NCBI GenBank assembly: GCA_041397775.1
Contig: JAWKWB010000003.1
Span: forward strand, 1 to 64,000
Direction: 5' to 3'
DNA from: Ga0077555 sp041397775
GTDB taxonomy: Bacteria; Pseudomonadota; Alphaproteobacteria; Rhizobiales; Hyphomicrobiaceae
DNA: 64,000 nt
Shown here: positions 8,236-14,180 of the stretch, in pieces
Layout of the letters: each line of letters begins with the position of its first letter
How positions within the stretch are numbered: position 1 is the first letter of the stretch
The notes under the pieces: model-generated
Seen by the model: only the letters and a program-made list of their open reading frames with translations
What the model was told of the DNA's origin: nothing
Databases searched by the model: none
Translations under genes and position numbers: made by a program

Positions 8236-8990
8236 GTCGCCTCCGGATGGGCGCGCGCGAGCGATTGCATGTCGGCGAGCATGGGTGCCAGATGCTCGGT
8301 GTGGTGCCCCTGCCGGCCGCCGGCGCGTTGCGCGGCGGGCTCGGGCATATCGAGTGTCGCCTCCGCGAGCACGCGCGCGATCGTCTCGTTCCACTGCGGA
8401 CGAATGGTGGCGCGGTCGGGCACGATGCCCGCCGCGGCCAGGCTGCGCTCGGCCTCGTCCATCGCGAACAACTCGCCCGTGTAGGGCCAGATGGCGTCGA
8501 GCCCGGCGATCATGCGTCGGCGGCTCTCCTGGGTGCCGTCGCCCAGCCGGATGATCCACTCGCCCGCGTGGCGCACGTGATAGGTCATTTCCCGCACGGC
8601 CTTGGCGGCGATCTCGGCCAGCCCCTGGTGCGGCGATGCCGCGAGCGCGCGATAATAGGGTTCGAGAAACGCGGCGACGGCGAGATGGCGGGCCATCGTG
8701 ACGGCGAAATCGCCGTTCGGCAGCTCCATCAGCAGGAGGTTACGGAACGCGGACGCGTCGCGGAAATAAGCGAGCTTATCCTCGTCGCGTCCCTTGCCTT
8801 CGATCGTGGCGCCGAGCTGATAGAACAGCCGGGCCTGCCCGATCATGTCCAGGCCGAGGTTCGACAGGGCGATGTCTTCCTCGAGCGTGGGGGCCGTGCT
8901 CGACCATTGCGACAGGCGGTGCCCCAGCACCAGCGCGTCGTCGCCGAGGGCGAGGCATGTCGCGAAGATGGCGTCCGTGTCCTGTCCCAT
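8229..8990 (-). CDS. paaC: 1,2-phenylacetyl-CoA epoxidase structural subunit C
   Basis: A structural, ferritin-like helical subunit that pairs with PaaA but lacks the diiron site. The 253 residues show the family features LGHRLSQWSSTAPTLEEDIA, NLGLDMIGQARLFYQ and the helical MTYHVRHAGEWIIRLGDGT segment. The ATG overlaps the paaB stop (TGATG) and the gene's own end overlaps paaD, so the middle of the operon is translationally chained. Confidence 0.95.
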   Translation of the reverse strand: MGQDTDAIFATCLALGDDALVLGHRLSQWSSTAPTLEEDIALSNLGLDMIGQARLFYQLGATIEGKGRDEDKLAYFRDASAFRNLLLMELPNGDFAVTMARHLAVAAFLEPYYRALAASPHQGLAEIAAKAVREMTYHVRHAGEWIIRLGDGTQESRRRMIAGLDAIWPYTGELFAMDEAERSLAAAGIVPDRATIRPQWNETIARVLAEATLDMPEPAAQRAGGRQGHHTEHLAPMLADMQSLARAHPEATW

Positions 8991-9277
8991 CACATATGCC
9001 CGACTTCGTCGGGGATCTCGTAGAACGTCGGGTGCCGGTAGATCTTCGATGCCGTGGGCTCGAACAGGGCCTCCTTGTCGCCGGGATCGGAGGCCGTGAT
9101 CGCAGAGGACGGCACGACCCAGATCGAGACGCTCTCGCCGCGCCGCGTGTAGACGTCGCGGGCTGCCTGCAAGGCCATCTCGGCATCGTGGGCGTGGACC
9201 GATCCGCAATGGCGATGCGGCAAACCCGTGCGGTTGCGAATGAAGACTTCCCAGAGGGGTGTGGGGGTGTCGGGCAT
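8990..9277 (-). CDS. paaB: 1,2-phenylacetyl-CoA epoxidase subunit B
   Basis: A small 95-residue bridging subunit of the PaaABC(D)E complex. It reads PLWEVFIRNRTGLPHRHCGS followed by VHAHDAEMALQAARDVYTRR and VPSSAI, the hallmark PaaB pattern. The start MPDTPTP lies five bases after the paaA stop. Its stop shares bases with the paaC start. Confidence 0.95.
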   Translation of the reverse strand: MPDTPTPLWEVFIRNRTGLPHRHCGSVHAHDAEMALQAARDVYTRRGESVSIWVVPSSAITASDPGDKEALFEPTASKIYRHPTFYEIPDEVGHM

Positions 9278-9282
9278 GACCG

Positions 9283-10284
9283 TTACTCCGCTGCTTGCCG
9301 GGCTGCTGCGGCGCGGGCGCGGCGCTTTTCGGCGTGGGCTTTCGCCGCGGCCCGCACCCAGGCCCCGTCTTCCTGCGTCTTGCGGCGGTTCTCCAGGCGC
9401 ACCTTGTTCATGGGGCCATCTCCCGCGATGACGCGCTTGAACTCCGCCCAGTCGATTTCGCCATAGGACCAATGCCGTGTCGTTTCATCGAAGCGCAGGT
9501 CCTCGTCCGGGAAGGTCAAGCCGAGGAAATGACCCTGGGGCACGGTCGCATCGACGAATTTCTGGCGCAGCTCGTCATTTGAGAACCGCTTGATCTTCCA
9601 GCGTGTGGAATCGGCGGAGTGCATGCTGTCCTTGTCGGAGGGACCGAACATCATCAGCACCGGCCACCACCAGCGGTTCAAGGCGTCCTGCGCCATGGCC
9701 TTCTGCTCGGGCGTGCCGCGGCAGAGCGTGAGCATGATTTCGTAGCCCTGACGCTGGTGGAAGCTCTCCTCCTTGCAGATGCGGATCATGGCCCGCGCAT
9801 AGGGCCCGAACGAGCAACGGCACAGCGGGATCTGGTTCATGATCGCCGCGCCATCCACCAGCCAGCCGATGATGCCGATGTCGGCCCAGGTGAGGGTGTC
9901 GTAGTTGAAGATCGACGAGTATTTGGCGCGACCCGACAGCAATTGCTCGTAGAGTTCCTCGCGCGTGACGCCCAGCGTCTCGGCAGCCGCATAGAGATAA
10001 AGGCTGTGCCCGCCTTCGTCCTGGATCTTGGCGAGCAGGGCCGCCTTGCGCTTGAGGGATGGCGCGCGCGTCAGCCAATTGCCTTCGGGCTGCATGCCGA
10101 TCACCTCGGAGTGGGCATGCTGGGAGATCTGGCGCACCAGGGTCTTGGCGTAGCCCGAGGGCATCCAGTCGTTCGGCTCGATCTTGTCCTCGCGGTCGAT
10201 CGTGGCCTGGAAACGGGCGAGCTTGTCGGCGTCCTCCGGCCGGTCTGCGGCCTCGGCAGCGGAATTGAGTGCCTGCGTGTACAT
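9283..10284 (-). CDS. paaA: 1,2-phenylacetyl-CoA epoxidase catalytic subunit A
   Basis: The diiron oxygenase that epoxidises the aromatic ring of phenylacetyl-CoA, opening aerobic phenylacetate catabolism. The 333 residues include the metal-ligand helices KIQDEGGHSLYLY and ICKEESFHQRQGYE, and the C-terminal WAEFKRVIAGDGPMN typical of PaaA. The start at MYTQALN is preceded by GGGAGG; an upstream in-frame ATG (10302) would put that Shine-Dalgarno inside the gene and was rejected. It is first in paaABCDE. Ring-opening and beta-oxidation genes (paaZ, paaG, paaF, paaK) are not in the window, so they must be elsewhere. Confidence 0.96.
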   Translation of the reverse strand: MYTQALNSAAEAADRPEDADKLARFQATIDREDKIEPNDWMPSGYAKTLVRQISQHAHSEVIGMQPEGNWLTRAPSLKRKAALLAKIQDEGGHSLYLYAAAETLGVTREELYEQLLSGRAKYSSIFNYDTLTWADIGIIGWLVDGAAIMNQIPLCRCSFGPYARAMIRICKEESFHQRQGYEIMLTLCRGTPEQKAMAQDALNRWWWPVLMMFGPSDKDSMHSADSTRWKIKRFSNDELRQKFVDATVPQGHFLGLTFPDEDLRFDETTRHWSYGEIDWAEFKRVIAGDGPMNKVRLENRRKTQEDGAWVRAAAKAHAEKRRARAAAARQAAE

Positions 10285-10298
10285 CGTCGGCCTCCCTC

Positions 10299-10340
10299 GC
10301 ATGCGTATTTTTCATGCAAACTAGCACGGCAGCCATGCAA
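10299..10340. promoter_or_regulatory. Candidate regulator sites at the paa promoter
   Basis: CATGCAA occurs twice (10313-10319 and 10334-10340), exactly 21 bases apart, about two helical turns, on either side of the -10 element. The first copy also forms an inverted repeat GCATG-N9-CATGC (10299-10317) in the untranslated leader. This geometry suits a dimeric repressor such as a TetR-type PaaR, but no regulator gene is in the window. Confidence 0.4.
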
Positions 10341-10346
10341 TGTCAG
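10318..10346 (-). promoter_or_regulatory. Candidate sigma70-type promoter of paaABCDE
   Basis: Read on the minus strand: CTGACA, 17 bases, then TAGTTT, ending about 33 bases before the paaA ATG. Spacing is ideal and both hexamers are fair matches to the consensus. It is the only good candidate in the 133-base gap before paaA. Confidence 0.45.
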
Positions 10347-10417
10347 GCGGGCGGGGCGATCCGGCGCACCCCGCTGAAAGGCGTAGATGGCGCCGTTCTT
10401 GCACCTGGACCCAGCTT

Positions 10418-10825
10418 TCAGGGGACGCGCCATCTGCCGCCCGCAACGAGCTGGCTTTCGGACAGCGCGCCGAGCCAGAGATAGACCCAAGCCGGTGCCG
10501 TACAGCCCTGGACAAGCGTCACGCACCGCTCGCAGCGGGCATATTCGGGGGCGAGATCGCCATCTGAGATGCCCTCGTAGGGGTCGAGCCAGCGAAAGAC
10601 CGCCTGTGCGTCTGTCAGCCGGTAGACCTCGCCATGGACGATATCGTCGGCGGCGCTGGGCTCGGTCATGGCGGGATAGTCGCCAAGGTCGTAGAGGCGG
10701 CCAGGCATCGACGCAGGCCCCAGATGCGTACCGGACAGCGCGAGCCGGGCACGCTCCGTACCGCCAATGCGTGCTGCGTGTGCCGCCTGCATGAGCGTGC
10801 CGTAGACGAAAAGAAGGTCCGTCAT
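10418..10825 (-). CDS. Gamma-glutamylcyclotransferase-like (AIG2 family) protein
   Basis: A 135-residue single-domain protein beginning MTDLLFVYGTLMQAA; the VYGTL strand is the signature of the GGCT/AIG2 fold, followed by PGRLYDLGDYPAM and HGEVYRL, whose Glu is the likely catalytic base. Family members release 5-oxoproline from gamma-glutamyl peptides, though many have unknown substrates. It lies 18 bases from the metallo-beta-lactamase-fold gene on the same strand, so the two may be co-transcribed. Confidence 0.85.
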   Translation of the reverse strand: MTDLLFVYGTLMQAAHAARIGGTERARLALSGTHLGPASMPGRLYDLGDYPAMTEPSAADDIVHGEVYRLTDAQAVFRWLDPYEGISDGDLAPEYARCERCVTLVQGCTAPAWVYLWLGALSESQLVAGGRWRVP

Positions 10826-10843
10826 CGCACGCCCGGTCGCGGT

Positions 10844-11824
10844 TCAGAACGAGAAGCGCTTGCCGACGGCGAGCGGGACCAGCGTCTTGTCGCCGAAGGC
10901 GTTGAGCATGGCCCCCATCGCGCGCCAGCCCGTGCAATGGCCGGCGGCGATGGTGGTGAGACCGAAACCGCCGAGCGCTGCGATCGTCTGCGGGATGATC
11001 TCCTCGTTGGCGCCGGACAGGTGCAGCCCGCCCATGCAGGCATGCAGCGGCACGTCCGGAAACGCGCGGCGGGCCTGCGTCATCACGTTGACGATGCCCG
11101 CGTGCGAGCAGGCCGAGAACACGACGAGGCCCTTGCCCTTGACGTTGATGGCGAGAAACCGCTCGTCCATCAGCAATTCGTCGGGTTCCCAGCCCTGGCC
11201 GTCTGCCGTGCGCTTCACCTGTCCGGGCAGGCCACGCTCGAAGGGTGTCACGCGCGGGATCTCGCCGCTGACGTAGAAGTGGCCGTCAACGGGCGTCGCC
11301 GGTTCGTCGGTGGCGACGACGCGGGCGCCATGCAGTGTCAGCGCCTCGATGCTGGGCACGTTCTCCATAATGCGGTAGCCGCCGTTGGGCAGTTTCGCCG
11401 CGCGCTGATGGAACATGCCGGGATGGGCGTAGTAGGGGATCTCGCGGCCACCGTTGCGCCCACGGATGAGATCGAGCGCGCGCAGCATGCCGCCGCCGTG
11501 GTCCCAGTGGCCGTGGCTGAGCACGATGGCTTCGACGGGGCCCAGGTCCGCGCCCAGGCGCTGCACGTTGCGCGCGAAGACTTCCTCTTCCGGGCCGGTA
11601 TCGAACAGCAGCGTGTGCGTTTCGCCGCCTCGCTTCACGGTGACGAGGCAGGAGAGGCCATGTGCTGCGCAGCACAGGCAATCGCCCGAGAGCACGTTGA
11701 TGCCACGCCGGATCATGGCCGACAGCTCCGTTTCCACGAAGCGTGGCGCGCTCGACAGGTTGTCCGTGACGTTGTCGACGAGGATCAGAACCTCGGCGCT
11801 ATCGACCTCGAGAAGTTGGGACAT
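10844..11824 (-). CDS. Metallo-beta-lactamase-fold hydrolase
   Basis: A 326-residue protein with the dimetal motif SHGHWDHGGG and further ligands in SACSHAGIVNV and AAGHCTGW. The architecture resembles the MBL family that includes archaeal dihydropterin synthase-like enzymes, in which an N-terminal DNxTDNLSS precedes a CCAAHGLSC segment. The substrate in bacteria is not established. The start MSQLLEVD is followed immediately by this conserved strand. Downstream are arsC and dehydrogenase genes with no clear shared pathway. Confidence 0.8.
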   Translation of the reverse strand: MSQLLEVDSAEVLILVDNVTDNLSSAPRFVETELSAMIRRGINVLSGDCLCCAAHGLSCLVTVKRGGETHTLLFDTGPEEEVFARNVQRLGADLGPVEAIVLSHGHWDHGGGMLRALDLIRGRNGGREIPYYAHPGMFHQRAAKLPNGGYRIMENVPSIEALTLHGARVVATDEPATPVDGHFYVSGEIPRVTPFERGLPGQVKRTADGQGWEPDELLMDERFLAINVKGKGLVVFSACSHAGIVNVMTQARRAFPDVPLHACMGGLHLSGANEEIIPQTIAALGGFGLTTIAAGHCTGWRAMGAMLNAFGDKTLVPLAVGKRFSF

Positions 11825-11862
11825 GGCGGGGCCCTCGTTGCGATTCAGGCTCTGGTTCGAAT

Positions 11863-12240
11863 TCAGGTGGCCGGCAGAATGTCCTTCACCAGCTCCGGTG
11901 GTCGGCACAGGCGCACGCCCTTTGCGGTTGCGACGATAGGCCGGTTGAGCAGAATTGGATGTGCCGCGATGGCATCGAGGATGGCCTCGTCCGTGATGCC
12001 GGCGCGGCCCAGGTCGTGCTCGGCGAAGGCTGCCTCGTTGCCGCGGATCAGGTCGGCGAGCGGCAGCTTCATGCGCCGGGCGAGATCGGCCACTTCGGTG
12101 CGCGACGGCGGCGTTTTCAGATACTCGACGATGCGCGGCTCGATGCCGGCCTCGCGGATCAGGGCCAGCGTCGCGCGCGACTTGCCGCAACGCGGGTTGT
12201 GGTAGATCACGACCTCGTCGGCTTTCGATCCCTTGGCCAT
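11863..12240 (-). CDS. arsC: Arsenate reductase, glutaredoxin-coupled type (ArsC/Spx family)
   Basis: Thioredoxin-fold protein of 125 residues with the catalytic Cys in YHNPRCGKSRATLAL. The RIVEYLKTPPSRTE, LNRPIVATAKGVRLCRPPE and KDIL segments match E. coli-type ArsC. It would reduce arsenate to arsenite with glutathione and glutaredoxin. No arsR, arsB or acr3 gene lies nearby, so it may be a housekeeping copy; YffB-like proteins are close relatives, and in vivo function is not proven by sequence. Confidence 0.88.
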   Translation of the reverse strand: MAKGSKADEVVIYHNPRCGKSRATLALIREAGIEPRIVEYLKTPPSRTEVADLARRMKLPLADLIRGNEAAFAEHDLGRAGITDEAILDAIAAHPILLNRPIVATAKGVRLCRPPELVKDILPAT

Positions 12241-12274
12241 GTCGCCTCCCCGTTTCGGGCCGTACGCGCCGGCC

Positions 12275-13159
12275 TCACCCCTTCCTGGTCAGTGCGCGAT
12301 AGGTCTTGATCACCTGGCTGTCGTCCTCGCCGCCGTGCCCCATGCCGGAGGCGGCGAGAAAGAGTTGATGCGCGGCGGCGGCCAGCGGCAGGCCCATCTT
12401 GGCGCCGCGCCCCGAATCCAGAACCAGTCCGAGATCCTTGACGAAGATGTCGACGGCGCTGGTGACCATGTTGTCGTAATCGACCATGCGGGGGCCGCGG
12501 GCCTTCAGCATCCAGCTCGAAGCGGCGGAGCCCGACAGGATTTCCAGGGCCAGCTTCGGGTCGATGCCGGCGTGCTCGGCGAAGGCCAATCCCTCGGCGG
12601 CAACGGCGATATGCACGCCGCACAGCAGCTGGTTCACCACTTTCATGGCGGCGCCCTGGCCTGGGGTCTCGCCGAGGTGGAAGAGGTTGGAACCCATGGC
12701 GCGCAACACCGGCTCGGCGTCCGCGAACACGGCCTTCGGCGCTGCCGCCATGATCGTCAGCGTGCCGGCCTTGGCGCCTGTCACACCGCCCGAAACGGGG
12801 GCATCGACGAAACGGCGGCCGGAGCGTTCGACCCGGTGTGCGATGGTCCCCACACGATCGGGTGCGCAGGTCGCGCACAGGACCACGGTGCCACCGGGCT
12901 TCATCGCTTCCAGCGCGTTGTCGTCGAAGAGCACGTGCTCGGCCTGGTCGGCGTTGACGACCATCAGGACCAGCATGTCGGCGTTGCGGGCGGCTTCCTC
13001 CGCGCTCGAGGCGCTGCGGCCGCCGTGGCTCTCCAGATGCGCCAGGGCCTCCGGCCGTACATCGTAGCCGATGACGCGGAACTGCTTCTTGATGAGTGTC
13101 TCGGCCATGGCGCCACCCATGGCACCCAGTCCGACGAAGCTGATGTTGCGCGTAGGCAT
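12275..13159 (-). CDS. NAD(P)-dependent beta-hydroxyacid dehydrogenase (3-hydroxyisobutyrate dehydrogenase family)
   Basis: A 294-residue oxidoreductase with the Rossmann motif FVGLGAMGGAMAE, the substrate loop FVDAPVSGGVTGAKAGTLT and the catalytic Lys in GQGAAMKVVNQLL. Its sequence style is nearest to L-threonate or tartronate-semialdehyde reductase-like members, such as LtnD, but the substrate is not certain. It is followed on the same strand, after a 34-base gap, by arsC and preceded by the PanE-like gene, forming a loose minus-strand cluster. Confidence 0.85.
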   Translation of the reverse strand: MPTRNISFVGLGAMGGAMAETLIKKQFRVIGYDVRPEALAHLESHGGRSASSAEEAARNADMLVLMVVNADQAEHVLFDDNALEAMKPGGTVVLCATCAPDRVGTIAHRVERSGRRFVDAPVSGGVTGAKAGTLTIMAAAPKAVFADAEPVLRAMGSNLFHLGETPGQGAAMKVVNQLLCGVHIAVAAEGLAFAEHAGIDPKLALEILSGSAASSWMLKARGPRMVDYDNMVTSAVDIFVKDLGLVLDSGRGAKMGLPLAAAAHQLFLAASGMGHGGEDDSQVIKTYRALTRKG

Positions 13160-13206
13160 GTGGTCGTCTCCCTGGGCGACGGTGCTGGCCGCTCGTCGGT
13201 TGTAAC

Positions 13207-14133
13207 TCAGTCCTTCGGCTTGCCCGGCGCATCGAGCGCGAGTGCGTCGGCAATGAACTTGTGCGTGGGGGTGGCAACCCCATGCTTCTCGCCGAGCCGC
13301 ACCACGGCCCCGGAGAGGAATTCCACCTCCATGGGCTTGCCCGCACGCCGGTCGTGCGCCATCGACGATGTCATTGCGGGCGGATTGTTGTCGAGGCCCT
13401 TCATCACCGCGGCCTTGTCCTCGGGCTTCAGGTAGCCGCCGACGGCGGCACCGACCGAGATGACCTCGTGCACGGCGGCTTCGATCAGCGCGCGGGTGCG
13501 GGGATTTTCACGCAGCGGCGCGGACGTATGGCCGGTCAACGCCGTCATTCCCGAGAACGGCGCCAGCATCGCGAACTTCAGCCAGACGTTGCGCTGGATG
13601 TTGTCGGCCACGATGGCGTCGATGCCAGCGGCCTTGCACACGGCATGGAACGCCAGGAGCTGGGGGCTGTGGCCGCCGCCGGGCTCGCCGAACTCGATGC
13701 GGGCGAACTGGCTGCGATGCTCGATCACGCCGGGACGGGAGATGTGCGAGGCGATGCGCGCGACGCCGGGCACGACGTGCGCCTCGGGCAGCACGCGCTT
13801 GACGATGTCGGCCGCCTCGACGCCGTTCTGGAAGGTGATGACGAGCGTGCCCCGGCCGACGACCGGCGCGAGCTGGGCGGCAGCCCCCTCCGCGTCCGTC
13901 ATCTTGGTGGCGAACATGACGATGTCGGGTCTGTCCGCCTTCGCGGGATCATCGACCACCTTCACCGGGTTGACGGTGAGATTGCCGAGCTGGCTGTCGA
14001 GCAGCAGCCCGTTGCTCTTCATCGCCGCGAGATGCGCACCGCGCGCGACGAACGTCACGTCGTTGCCGGCGCCCGCGAGCCTGCCGCCGAAATAGCCGCC
14101 GACGCCGCCCGAACCCATCACCAGGATCTTCAT
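13207..14133 (-). CDS. Ketopantoate reductase family protein (ApbA/PanE)
   Basis: A 308-residue NADPH-dependent 2-dehydropantoate 2-reductase-like protein. It opens with MKILVMGSGGVGGYFGGRLA and has the catalytic Lys in NVWLKFAMLAPFSGMTALT, then GKPMEVEFLSG, the conserved C-terminal loop. PanE makes pantoate for CoA synthesis, but alphaproteobacteria carry several paralogues, so a panE symbol is not given. It is 47 bases after valS on the same strand. Confidence 0.86.
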   Translation of the reverse strand: MKILVMGSGGVGGYFGGRLAGAGNDVTFVARGAHLAAMKSNGLLLDSQLGNLTVNPVKVVDDPAKADRPDIVMFATKMTDAEGAAAQLAPVVGRGTLVITFQNGVEAADIVKRVLPEAHVVPGVARIASHISRPGVIEHRSQFARIEFGEPGGGHSPQLLAFHAVCKAAGIDAIVADNIQRNVWLKFAMLAPFSGMTALTGHTSAPLRENPRTRALIEAAVHEVISVGAAVGGYLKPEDKAAVMKGLDNNPPAMTSSMAHDRRAGKPMEVEFLSGAVVRLGEKHGVATPTHKFIADALALDAPGKPKD

Positions 14134-14180
14134 CGCTCAATCCTTCCCGTCGTTGTGCGCCGTCGTCGCGGCGACGTCTG

